Assembly: GCA_009781115.1 (NCBI GenBank)
Contig: WQYT01000011.1
Span: 1 to 36,961, forward strand
Origin: Coriobacteriia bacterium
GTDB lineage: Bacteria > Actinomycetota > Coriobacteriia > WRKU01 > WQUG01
Length of the DNA stretch: 36,961 nt
Reading direction: 5' to 3'
The position numbers and the translations under genes were made by a program. The notes beneath the pieces are model-generated. The model saw nothing but the letters and a program-made list of their open reading frames with translations. It made no database searches and was not told where the DNA came from. Below, one piece after another: positions 15,146-22,638 of the stretch. The first letter of the stretch is position 1, and every line of letters begins with the position of its first letter.

Positions 15146-15726
15146 ACGCACGGCAAACGCTGACACAAGCACAAGCACAAGCGCCCGCGCAAACCCCCGC
15201 GCCCGCGCCCGCGCCAGCAAGCCCCGCCAAAGCGCCTTCGCTGTGGCGTGAGGCCATCGCACTGCTCATCAAAATCGCGGTGATCGTTCTTACCTTCGCG
15301 CTGCTCTTCACCTTTGCCTATGGCATTCATCGCAGCATGGAGCCCGGCATGAATCCGGCAGTCAAAGACGGCGACCTGGTCATAACCTATCGCCTCGACA
15401 AAAAATACGCCATTGGCGACTTGCTTTTGCTTGAGTTTAAAGGAGAGACACAGGTACGCCGGGTTGTTGCCGGGGCAGGAGACGTCGTCGATATCACGGA
15501 GAGCGGTCTGGTCATCAACGGCGCCCTGCAGCAAGAACCAAACATCTACCAAAAGACCCAACCCTATGACGGAGGGATCTCGTTTCCCGTCACGGTGGGC
15601 CCGGGGCAGGTGTTTGTCTTAGGCGACGCCCGCGAAAACGCAACGGACAGCCGCGTCTATGGGCCGGTAAACACCAAAGACACCCAGGGTACCGCTATCT
15701 CGCTTATAAGGAGACGACACCTGTAA
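15142..15726 (+). CDS. Pilus-locus signal peptidase I homologue with degenerate catalytic dyad (SipA-like)
   Basis: A 194-residue S26-family protein with a Gln/Ala/Pro-rich N-terminus (about 7-30), one membrane segment (about 38-62) and the family blocks MNPAVKDGDLVITYRLDKKY, RRVVAGAGDVVDI and FVLGDARENATDSRVYG. In pilus-type members the nucleophile position just before M-x-P is Ser, or Asp in the Streptococcus pyogenes SipA type; here it is Gly69 (PGMNPAV). The catalytic Lys of the VKRVV block appears as Arg106 (VRRVV). A nearby Ser65-Met-Glu-Pro exists but is shifted by four residues relative to the DGD block. I therefore read it as a non-proteolytic assembly factor or chaperone for the pilins. 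It overlaps the adhesin gene by 4 bases. Confidence 0.8.
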   Translation: MNARQTLTQAQAQAPAQTPAPAPAPASPAKAPSLWREAIALLIKIAVIVLTFALLFTFAYGIHRSMEPGMNPAVKDGDLVITYRLDKKYAIGDLLLLEFKGETQVRRVVAGAGDVVDITESGLVINGALQQEPNIYQKTQPYDGGISFPVTVGPGQVFVLGDARENATDSRVYGPVNTKDTQGTAISLIRRRHL

Positions 15727-15857
15727 TGCAGACAACACTGAACATAAATCACCATGAACAAGGGCGAAGACACTCCGTCAATATGCCCGTAACCTCATGT
15801 TCATGTTTATATAGCAAGAAAGCAATAACGAGCAAAACATTAAGGAGAGAGAGAACT

Positions 15858-17147
15858 ATGTTGAACAAATTTAAATTAGTACTAATCTTTGCACTTGCGC
15901 TCACTCTGTGCTTTGCAAGCATGCCATCCGCATTTGCAGAGGAGGGTGATTCGGGCGCCATCATTGGCTCAGAAGCCTATCCGGCGCAGGCTGGCATCAC
16001 CAAGGTCCTGCAAATGCCTATCGGTACAAAGACTCCGGGAACCACCTTTAAGTTCCTGGCAGAAAAGATATCTGTGGATAACGAGACTGACCCCGGGATT
16101 GTTGCCGGTATGCCCGACCTCAAAAACCTGAGCATTCCTTTTAGCACCAGCAGCCTGGCAACATCAAACGGCGATGTTAAAACCGTTCTGTTGCAGACCG
16201 AAAACATTTTTGAGGGCGTTGACTGGCCGCATGCTGGCGTCTACGTGTATGAGATCACAGAAGATGACCAGACCTTTTCCGACAAGAACGTCTTTCCCGG
16301 ACCTGACTCTGAAATGATGCTCTTTTCTGGCGCCAAGTACACGCTTAACGTCTATGTAAAGGCGGCTAAAAATGGCGAGCTGTATGTCTATGCGGTCGGC
16401 TCGCTCGTTACCGTCATTGACAACGATGGCCAGACGCAAGACACCAAGGTCGATCCAACCCCGGGCATCGATGGCGCCTACTCAAAGATGATGTTTACCA
16501 ATACCTACCTCAAGGTCAACGGCGGGGATAACCCTCTGACCGATGGCACGCTGTCTGTCAGCAAAACCGTGAGCGGCGACTTTGCCGACGACACCTGGTA
16601 CTTCGACTTCACCATCAAGCTTACTCCAAATTCTCTTACGCCTACCGATGTAATTCCGGTTTTCAAGCGCGCGTATGTGGTGGAGAACGGGGCCATCATC
16701 GATCCTGTTGATAACCAGGGCACAGACGCCGTCATTGACGAGGACAGCATTGGCAAATATATTGAGATAAACATCAACGCCGATACCAAGTTCAAGCTTA
16801 AGGACGGTCAGAAACTGGTGTTTATCGACACGCCGGTCGGTATGACCTATGAAGTGACCGAGAAAGCCGTCACCGATTACACCACATCTGCCAACGTGGT
16901 AACCGGCGGCAACGCGGTAAACGCACCCGCCCCCGGTGACCCAAATAGCGACTTCAAGATCGTCAGCCAGCATGTTGGCGACGGCGCCAACAGCGCGGAC
17001 TACAACAACCACCGCAACGATGTTTCGTTTACCGGCATCAGCATGGCAAACCTGCCCTTTGTTGGCATGATTGCTCTGGCCGTCGCAGCTCTTGTTGCCT
17101 TTGTGGTAGCCAAATCCCGCAAGCGGAACTCTGGAGCGCAGGCATAG
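15858..17147 (+). CDS. Major pilin, FctA-type, with isopeptide-domain motifs
   Basis: A 429-residue pilus subunit. ATG 15858 is chosen over the longer frame from 15726 because it follows AAGGAGAG and gives a clean signal peptide ending AFAEEG (about 28). Two pilin domains are visible. The first has ITKVLQMPIGTKTPGTTF with Lys49, and the E-box VYEITEDD. The second begins LSVSKTVSGDFADDTWYFDF and has the E-box TYEVTEKAV. Lys plus E-box is the pattern for intramolecular isopeptide bonds in Spy0128-type pilins. The sorting signal is VSFTG (389-393), then a hydrophobic segment and KSRKRNSGAQA. It is close to the (Q/E)VPTG signals of FctA pilins polymerised by class B sortases rather than LPxTG. 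The sortase B gene follows by 56 bases. Confidence 0.88.
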   Translation: MLNKFKLVLIFALALTLCFASMPSAFAEEGDSGAIIGSEAYPAQAGITKVLQMPIGTKTPGTTFKFLAEKISVDNETDPGIVAGMPDLKNLSIPFSTSSLATSNGDVKTVLLQTENIFEGVDWPHAGVYVYEITEDDQTFSDKNVFPGPDSEMMLFSGAKYTLNVYVKAAKNGELYVYAVGSLVTVIDNDGQTQDTKVDPTPGIDGAYSKMMFTNTYLKVNGGDNPLTDGTLSVSKTVSGDFADDTWYFDFTIKLTPNSLTPTDVIPVFKRAYVVENGAIIDPVDNQGTDAVIDEDSIGKYIEININADTKFKLKDGQKLVFIDTPVGMTYEVTEKAVTDYTTSANVVTGGNAVNAPAPGDPNSDFKIVSQHVGDGANSADYNNHRNDVSFTGISMANLPFVGMIALAVAALVAFVVAKSRKRNSGAQA

Positions 17148-17203
17148 TTAAGCTTCTGTTCTTATATAAGAGCAGGGCCTGAAGCCTGAATGGATGAATC
17201 CTT

Positions 17204-18172
17204 ATGAGCGTAGCAGTAAAAATCGGAAGAGCAACCGTACGGACAGCAAACGGTGCGATCAACCTGATCGTGCTGACAGCCATCCTGCTTCTTCTGGCGT
17301 TTAGCTGCTACGCTCTGTGGGACTCCAAACAGGTCTATTCGCAAGCTGACGCAAAACAGTACGCGAAATACAAACCCACTACTGAAGCTGGCAAGCTCTC
17401 CTTCCAGGAACTCCAGTCAATGAATAAGGATGTGTGTGCCTGGCTTGAGGTTTATGGCACACACATCGACTATCCGGTAGTGCAGGGCACAGACAATTTC
17501 AAGTACACCAACACAAACGCCGAGGGTCGCTACTCGCTTTCCGGCGCTCTCTTTCTTGATTACAACAATAAAAGGGACTTCAGCGACTTTGCCTCCATCA
17601 TCTACGGACATCACATGGAAGAAGAGGCGATGTTTGGAGACATCGGGCTGTTTGTGCACAAGAGCTACTTTGACGAACGCACCTACGGCTCGCTTTATTA
17701 CGGGGACAAAAAGTACGGCCTTGAGTTTTTTGCCTTCATGCACGCAGACGCCTATGACAGCACGGTGTATCGCACCCAATTCGGGGACGACGCGCAAGAT
17801 CGTCAGGCCTACCTGGACCTCCTGCTCAGTCGCGCGGTGAACGTGCGCAGCACCGTCAAGGTGACTTCTGCTGACCGGCTGGTGCTGCTCTCTACGTGTT
17901 CTGGGAGCTCGACCAACGGACGCGACATCTTAGTAGGCAGGATCACCGATGCGACCTATAGTGATCCGTTTGCAGGAGAGCTGAGCAAAGCCCGAAACCC
18001 CGTTATTGATCGCCTGATAAACTTCTGGGCCAGCGCCCCTGTGTGGGTAAAGATACTGTTGGGCTTTTTGCCCCTGTTGCTGATCCTGATAGTGATCGTG
18101 ATCGCCGTTATGCGCAAGAAGAAGATATCCGCACGCCAAAAAGACGATGCGGTAATGATTGGGAGAGAATAA
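17204..18172 (+). CDS. srtB: Class B sortase, probable pilus polymerase
   Basis: A 322-residue transpeptidase that would join pilin subunits through the VSFTG-type signal. An N-terminal membrane segment lies at 18-38. The sortase B core includes DVCAWLEVYGTHIDYPVVQG, SGALFLDYNN and SIIYGHHM (His136 or His137). Then come LLSTCSGSSTNGRDILVGRI with catalytic Cys232 and Arg240. A second strong hydrophobic segment (about 280-305) and a basic tail lie at the C-terminus, so both ends are probably in the membrane; this is unusual for standard sortase B but is seen in pilus-associated ones. The stop overlaps the next start as TAATG, so the minor pilin is translationally coupled. Confidence 0.92.
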   Translation: MSVAVKIGRATVRTANGAINLIVLTAILLLLAFSCYALWDSKQVYSQADAKQYAKYKPTTEAGKLSFQELQSMNKDVCAWLEVYGTHIDYPVVQGTDNFKYTNTNAEGRYSLSGALFLDYNNKRDFSDFASIIYGHHMEEEAMFGDIGLFVHKSYFDERTYGSLYYGDKKYGLEFFAFMHADAYDSTVYRTQFGDDAQDRQAYLDLLLSRAVNVRSTVKVTSADRLVLLSTCSGSSTNGRDILVGRITDATYSDPFAGELSKARNPVIDRLINFWASAPVWVKILLGFLPLLLILIVIVIAVMRKKKISARQKDDAVMIGRE

Positions 18173-19269
18173 TGAACACCGGCCAGATACTGATCCATCG
18201 CAACGTGACACGCAAGACGCATCGCAGCAAGCGCCTGTTCGCGCTTACGCTTGCGTCTGGCCTGGCCTTGCTCTGCGCGCTCTGCCTCTGTCTGCTGCTG
18301 AGCTCTGTGGCCTATGGAGCAGGCCCGGCGCAGGTCACCCTGCCCGTAAAGCAGACCTTTACCTCGCACGGCTCTTCCAACCCGGCAAGCGACGTCTTCA
18401 GCTACCGCCTGGTCGCCCAGGGCGCCGCCCCCCTGCCTGATGGCAGCGCCACAGGAAGCTGGAGCTTTACCCTGCAGGGAACAAGAGAGGTCCAGGTCGG
18501 CCCACTCACCTTTAATTCGACCGGAATCTATTCCTATGAGTTAAGCTGCACGGACGATTCTGACGTAAATATCACCGGGGACACGGAGGTCTATCGCCTC
18601 ACGGTCTATGTCAAAAGCGACCTCACCACGCTTATTATTATCCGGAACAACGCAGGCGAGAAAGTCTCCCAGATGAGCTTTGATCAGAGCTATCGGGTAC
18701 TGCCCAGCGACAGCCGGGTCATGGTAGACCCCCCCGTGGTAAAGACCGTAACGGGCAATCCCACCCAAAAGGGCCGCTTTGGGTTCATCCTGAAGGCAGA
18801 AGATCCCTCTTATCCGATGCCTGCGGGCAGCGACGGTGGCGCCAAAACCATCTGGATCATGGGCGCCGGCCAGAAAGACTTTGGGGTCTGGAGCTACAGC
18901 AGCGACGGGACCTATCACTACACAATCGCCGAGCTTGACACCTCGCTGAAAAACTACACCTACGACACGGAGGTCTACACCATCACCGATGTGGTAACCG
19001 ACCGCGCGGGGCGCCTGGTGGTCGATCGCAGGGTCACTGACCGCAGCGGCAAGCAGGTCTCCCTGCCTTATTCGCTGTCATTTGTCAATCGCTACGAGGG
19101 CGCCCGGAAGACCATCCTCGGGGGCACCAAGGATTCAAGCCATCTGCCAAAAACCGGGGACCTTGTTCATCCGGCCTTCTGGCTGGCGGCGCTGCTGCTC
19201 ATCAGCAGCGTGTTTATCGCGCTCTGGCGCTATCGCACTTCTGCCAAAGCGCAGCAAGCAACGCAGTAA
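18172..19269 (+). CDS. Minor pilin / pilus base subunit with LPKTG anchor
   Basis: A 365-residue surface protein. ATG 18172 overlaps the sortase stop. The signal peptide is at about 1-48 (LLLSSVAYGAG). Two FctA-like isopeptide-type pilin domains follow. The first runs QVTLPVKQTFTSHGSS to GIYSYELSC with YRLTVYVKSD. The second runs PPVVKTVTGNPTQKGRFGFILKAED to GTYHYTIAELD. It ends with a canonical LPKTG (325-329), a hydrophobic segment and a short basic tail. The canonical signal, unlike the pilin's VSFTG, suggests that this subunit is handed to a housekeeping sortase and fixes the fibre to the wall. It is the last gene of the operon and is followed by a terminator hairpin. Confidence 0.87.
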   Translation: MNTGQILIHRNVTRKTHRSKRLFALTLASGLALLCALCLCLLLSSVAYGAGPAQVTLPVKQTFTSHGSSNPASDVFSYRLVAQGAAPLPDGSATGSWSFTLQGTREVQVGPLTFNSTGIYSYELSCTDDSDVNITGDTEVYRLTVYVKSDLTTLIIIRNNAGEKVSQMSFDQSYRVLPSDSRVMVDPPVVKTVTGNPTQKGRFGFILKAEDPSYPMPAGSDGGAKTIWIMGAGQKDFGVWSYSSDGTYHYTIAELDTSLKNYTYDTEVYTITDVVTDRAGRLVVDRRVTDRSGKQVSLPYSLSFVNRYEGARKTILGGTKDSSHLPKTGDLVHPAFWLAALLLISSVFIALWRYRTSAKAQQATQ

Positions 19270-19273
19270 GTAA

Positions 19274-19312
19274 AGCAGCCGCCAGAAAAATCCAGCGGCT
19301 GCTCTTCATTCT
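19274..19312. terminator. Likely bidirectional terminator between pilus operon and metQ
   Basis: A 9-bp stem, AGCAGCCGC (19274-19282) with GCGGCTGCT (19295-19303), encloses a 12-base loop and is followed by TCTTCATT. On the opposite strand the hairpin is followed by TTTACTTAC. It lies in the 54-base gap between convergent genes and so could end both transcripts. Confidence 0.75.
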
Positions 19313-19323
19313 GCACACATCCC

Positions 19324-20184
19324 CTAGAAAGCCGGAACAACGGCCCCCTTGTAGGTGTCTTCAATAAAGGTCTTGACCTTCTCAGACTTCAGGGCCTTCA
19401 TCAGAGCCAGAATCTCCGGCTTATTCTCATCGCCCTTCTTTACCGCGACGATGTTTGCGTAAGTCGTTGCAGCCAGGGAGTCCTTTTTCTCGGTCGCCAG
19501 CGCGTCTTTTTCTACACTGAATCCGGCTTCGATCGCATAGTTGCCGTTGATGATCGCATAGTCCACGTCTTTGACCGAGCGCGGAAGCTGGGCCGCCTCC
19601 ACCTCGACGATCTTGAGGTTATGAGGGTTTTCTGTGATGTCTTGCTTGGTCGCGTTGATCCCCGCGCCATCCTTCAGTTTGACCCAGCCAATATCTTGCA
19701 GCAACAGCAACGCGCGCGCCTCGTTGGTCGTGTCATTGGGCACGGCGACCTGCGCGCCATTACCCACCTCAGCAAGCGCCTTCTTCTTGCCCGGATACAA
19801 GCCAAAGGGCTCATAGTGGACTGCGCCAACAGAGACGAGGTCCGTGTTGTTCTGCTTGTTGAAGTCATCCAGGTAGGGCTGATGCTGGAAGTAGTTAGCC
19901 TCGATGTCCCCGTTTTGCACGGCGAGGTTTGGCTGGACGTAGTCGGTGTATTCTTTGATCTGCAAATCAATACCCTGCGCCTTCAGGTCGCCTACCACCT
20001 GCCGCAGGATCTCTGCATGCGGCGTAGGCGAAGCCCCCACCACCAGGGTTACTTCCTTTTTGCTGCTGTCTGCCGAGCCGGAGCCGGAATTCTTGCTGCC
20101 GCAGCCGGCAAGCGAGAGCCCCAGTACCAGCAGAACCAGCACAAAAGCTACTCCGATCCTTCTCGTTTTCCGTAATGCTTTCAT
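19324..20184 (-). CDS. metQ: Methionine ABC transporter substrate-binding lipoprotein MetQ
   Basis: A 286-residue NlpA/MetQ-family lipoprotein that captures methionine (often D-methionine too) outside the membrane for MetNI. The signal peptide ends in the lipobox LSLAGC. Family blocks include VTLVVGASPTPHAEILRQV, KEYTDYVQPNLAVQNGDIEANYFQHQPYLD, HYEPFGLYPGK, VAVPNDTTNEARALLLLQ and VDYAIINGNYAIEAG. I use the ATG at 20184 because it follows AAGGAGAACGCA; the frame stays open to 20523, but that extension overlaps metI and adds no signal. It is the last gene of metN-metI-metQ, separated from metI by 76 bases. Confidence 0.95.
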   Translation of the reverse strand: MKALRKTRRIGVAFVLVLLVLGLSLAGCGSKNSGSGSADSSKKEVTLVVGASPTPHAEILRQVVGDLKAQGIDLQIKEYTDYVQPNLAVQNGDIEANYFQHQPYLDDFNKQNNTDLVSVGAVHYEPFGLYPGKKKALAEVGNGAQVAVPNDTTNEARALLLLQDIGWVKLKDGAGINATKQDITENPHNLKIVEVEAAQLPRSVKDVDYAIINGNYAIEAGFSVEKDALATEKKDSLAATTYANIVAVKKGDENKPEILALMKALKSEKVKTFIEDTYKGAVVPAF

Positions 20185-20260
20185 TGCGTTCTCCTTGATC
20201 TCTCTCTCGTACGGATCTGTCCTTACCAGTAGTATCCGGGGGCGCCGCCGGTCTGTTGCG

Positions 20261-21049
20261 CTACGTTGCGGCGTCCTCGTCTTTGTTTTCAGCGGGCACT
20301 GCGCTCTGCCCGATTTTCTCCGCTTTTCTGCCCCCAAGGGGCATGCCGGAACCAAAAAGCCCAAACGCCATACCGCTGGGCGCTGACGCCTTTTTATCGA
20401 TACTGCGGGCCCAGCGGTTACCCAGCGCCTGCAGCACCATGACGATGACCACCAGCAGAGCAACCGACACAAACATGACGCTGGTCTCGTAGCGATAATA
20501 GCCATAGCGGATGGCGATGTCACCCAGCCCGCCGCCGCCTACAATACCAGACATGGCCGAGTAGCCCAAAATGGTGATGGCGGCAATCGTTGCGCCCAGC
20601 AGCAAAGATGAGCGCGCCTCAGGCAGCAGCACCTTCATGATGATCTTAAACGGGGACGCGCCCATCGACCAGGCTGCCTCGACCACGCCCTGATCGACCT
20701 CGGCAAGCGAGGCCTCGACCAGGCGCGCCACAAAGGGCGCTGCGGCAACCGTTAAGGGCACGACTGTGGCAGAAGGCCCCAGCGAAGTCCCCATGATCGC
20801 GCGGGTCAGCGGGATCACCAAGATGAGCAGGATCAGAAACGGCACGGACCTGAGCACGTTGACAACAAATCCCAGGACGGTATTGAGCATGCGCAGAGGC
20901 CGGATCCCTTCCGGCGCTGTGACCGCCAGCAGCACGCCCAGCGGCAACCCGATGAGGTAGGCCAGCAAAGCTGAGGCCAGGGTCATGTAGAGCGTCTGGC
21001 CAATGCCTGCCAAAAGCATGCCGCCATCGACAGAAAAGCTACTGAGCAT
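20261..21049 (-). CDS. metI: Methionine ABC transporter permease MetI
   Basis: A 262-residue membrane permease of the MetI family with about five to six hydrophobic segments. The cytoplasmic coupling loop reads EAAWSMGASPFKIIMKVLLPEA, matching the EAA motif. The C-terminus (about 225-262) is a hydrophilic Gly/Lys/Glu-rich tail beyond the usual end of the family, of unknown use. The gene overlaps the 3' end of metN by 11 bases, so it is translated in coupling with it. Confidence 0.95.
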   Translation of the reverse strand: MLSSFSVDGGMLLAGIGQTLYMTLASALLAYLIGLPLGVLLAVTAPEGIRPLRMLNTVLGFVVNVLRSVPFLILLILVIPLTRAIMGTSLGPSATVVPLTVAAAPFVARLVEASLAEVDQGVVEAAWSMGASPFKIIMKVLLPEARSSLLLGATIAAITILGYSAMSGIVGGGGLGDIAIRYGYYRYETSVMFVSVALLVVIVMVLQALGNRWARSIDKKASAPSGMAFGLFGSGMPLGGRKAEKIGQSAVPAENKDEDAAT

Positions 21050-21881
21050 AATCCCTGATCACCTCCTCCAGCGCCATCCCCTGGCTTTCGAAGTAGCGCC
21101 GCGCCGCCGCCGCAATCAAGCCGTCCTCGTGCTGCGGGCGGACCAGCATCCGGCGTGCCGCCTCGCTTTGTGGGGCCGCAAACACCTCTGAGGTGCGCCC
21201 CGCCTCGACAATGCGGCCTTCGTCTAAGACCGCCAGGCGGGTTGCAATCTGCTCGATAACCGGCATTTCATGCGTGATAACGATGATCGTGATGCCATAG
21301 CGGGCGTTGATATCTTTAAGCAGCGCCAGAATGCTGTGCGTCGTCTCTGGGTCAAGCGCGCTGGTCGCCTCGTCGCAGAGCAGGATGCGCGGGTTTGCGG
21401 CAATGGCGCGCGCAATCGCGACGCGCTGACGCTGCCCGCCAGAAAGCTGCGCGGGATACGCGCCGGCCTTGTCGCTCATGCCCACCAGCTCAAGCAGCTC
21501 GCTTGCGCGCTGGCGCGCTTTTTGCCGGTCCCAGCCAGCGACCTCAAGCGGAAAACAGATATTACGCAAGGCGTTGCGCTGCGCAAGCAGGTTGAACTGC
21601 TGAAATATCATCCCCATCGACTGACGAGTATGATACAGCTCCGCCTTTGAGAGTGAGGACAAGCACACCCCATTAAAGACGATCTCCCCCGAGGTTGGTC
21701 GCTCCAGAAAGTTAATGCAGCGGACCAGCGTACTCTTACCCGCGCCACTCTTGCCGATGATGCCAAAGATCTCGCCCTCCTCGATGAAAAGGTCGATATC
21801 GCTGAGCGCCCGCACGTCATCGCCGGCACGCACAGCCGGAAACGACTTCGAAAGCTTCTCTATAGCAAGGATAGGCGGCAC
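21039..21881 (-). CDS. metN: Methionine ABC transporter ATPase MetN, short form lacking most of the NIL domain
   Basis: A 280-residue ABC ATPase that powers methionine import. Walker A is GKSGAGKSTL, Q-loop MGMIFQQFNLL, signature LSGGQRQRVAIARAI, Walker B ILLCDEATSALD and switch His in VITHEM. Typical MetN proteins are about 340 residues, with a C-terminal NIL (ACT-like) domain that binds methionine and shuts transport down. Here only about 40 residues follow the ATPase core, so that feedback domain is missing or vestigial. The start is read as GTG at 21881 with only a weak purine-rich site upstream. It leads the metNIQ operon. Confidence 0.93.
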   Translation of the reverse strand: MPPILAIEKLSKSFPAVRAGDDVRALSDIDLFIEEGEIFGIIGKSGAGKSTLVRCINFLERPTSGEIVFNGVCLSSLSKAELYHTRQSMGMIFQQFNLLAQRNALRNICFPLEVAGWDRQKARQRASELLELVGMSDKAGAYPAQLSGGQRQRVAIARAIAANPRILLCDEATSALDPETTHSILALLKDINARYGITIIVITHEMPVIEQIATRLAVLDEGRIVEAGRTSEVFAAPQSEAARRMLVRPQHEDGLIAAAARRYFESQGMALEEVIRDYAQ

Positions 21882-22094
21882 CGTATTCTGCTCTTCTCTC
21901 TTACGCGAACGTATTCTTTACCAGAAATACGATTATACCGAAAGAGCGCCAATGCCGGATAACTCGCGCCCAAATAGAGCAAACGCACAATCAGCGGCCT
22001 CGCGACCCGCAGCGCTTCTCAGTTCAATGGCTGCGGAGTATTGTCCACCTTTCAGAATTGTGGAGCCACAAGTTCATTCTCATTTTCCCTCTGT

Positions 22095-22465
22095 CTTGCC
22101 TGACTGTTCTAGCGTGTTGAGGAAATCAAGTAGCAACCAAGAGAACTGATAGTATGACCAGAACTAATAATTTTCTTCGCTGTCCGACCACCATAATCAA
22201 CCCCTTGCTCGTGTGATGCTCCTCGGTTGCCACCAGGAGATTGCTACTGCTCACTCTAAATACCCTTTACCCTTCTCTGAATATTTACTTTCACAGGGTA
22301 ATCCGCTAATAGTTATACGCCCACCTTGTGTCCGCATGCAAGTGACGATTTTCAATTATTTTTCTACTGGAAGCGAAAACTTGAACTAACGCGCATGATA
22401 TTCATTGGTCTAAAATTCAACGTTTGGCGCAGCACGCCACTCATCCTTACTAAGCAATCCGTCCT
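22095..22465 (-). pseudogene. Decayed copy of the small-ORF/lipoprotein locus
   Basis: On the minus strand, KDEWRAAPNVEF plus stop (about 22420-22455) mirrors the end of the intact lipoprotein (GEWRAAPGIEFLDQ). Next comes the small ORF at 22337-22251, nearly identical to the one before the intact lipoprotein. About 130 bases later GTCAGGCAAGACAGAGGGAAAA and ATGAACTTGTGG resemble the intact gene's leader and start, but the frame closes after 17 codons. So the end of one copy and the start of another survive without the body of a gene. Confidence 0.65.
22251..22337 (-). CDS. Conserved 28-codon ORF (copy 1)
   Basis: The predicted peptide begins MRTQGGRITISGLPCESKY and ends SEKGKGYLE. The first 26 residues match the 40-codon ORF at 24757-24879 except for two Ser substitutions (Asn11 and Ala20 in the other copy). 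The frame is kept although the surrounding copy is decayed, but nucleotide identity alone could explain that. No ribosome site is visible. I do not recognise the peptide; whether it is made is uncertain. Confidence 0.35.
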   Translation of the reverse strand: MRTQGGRITISGLPCESKYSEKGKGYLE

Positions 22466-22502
22466 GTACCAAGCGGGATGCATGCCTTAAAAAATTGATC
22501 GT

Positions 22503-22638
22503 GAGGCAAGTAACGGGCAAGTAAAACTACAGCATACTTACTCCTGCGGAATTGCATTTCCGCAGGTAAAACGGCTACAGTCCATGTAAACAATATCTTC
22601 TTAGCGCCAAGAGGCAAGTAACGGGCAAGTAAAATTAC
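22503..22638. repeat. 28-base direct repeat pair flanking a hairpin
   Basis: GAGGCAAGTAACGGGCAAGT continues to AAAACTAC at 22503-22530 and recurs at 22611-22638 with one difference. Each copy contains GGCAAGTAA twice. Between them CCTGCGGAA (22543-22551) pairs with TTCCGCAGG (22558-22566) around a 6-base loop. The second copy overlaps the stop codon of the AlbA_2 gene. The pair may mark an insertion or a transcription end; no transposase is present. Confidence 0.7.

Larger units (their letters stand above)
21882..22634. other. Gene-poor accessory stretch with repeats and a decayed lipoprotein locus
   Basis: No intact gene of known type. On the minus strand it holds, in order, a lipoprotein C-terminus remnant, the ORF at 22251-22337, and a broken lipoprotein start region near 22080-22110, all copied from the kind of locus found intact at 24209-24879. 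Between 22503 and 22638 lie two copies of a 28-base direct repeat around a hairpin. The part at 21882-22080 shows nothing recognisable. Confidence 0.7.

Noticed and set aside
15346-15360. Ser65-Met-Glu-Pro as the normal signal peptidase nucleophile motif
   Set aside because: The spacing to the conserved DGDLV block fits Gly69-Met70-Asn-Pro instead, so Ser65 is four residues out of register; kept only as an alternative.
15726-15857. 44-codon extension of the major pilin
   Set aside because: The ATG at 15858 has a strong ribosome site and a proper signal peptide; the extension would place the signal internally.
20185-20523. N-terminal extension of MetQ
   Set aside because: It overlaps metI, has no ribosome site, and would bury the lipoprotein signal peptide.
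21920-21950. Promoter for metNIQ (TATAAT on the minus strand at about 21938-21933)
   Set aside because: The -10 is good, but no -35 sits at a usable distance; TTGGCG is only 9 bases away. Not listed as a feature.
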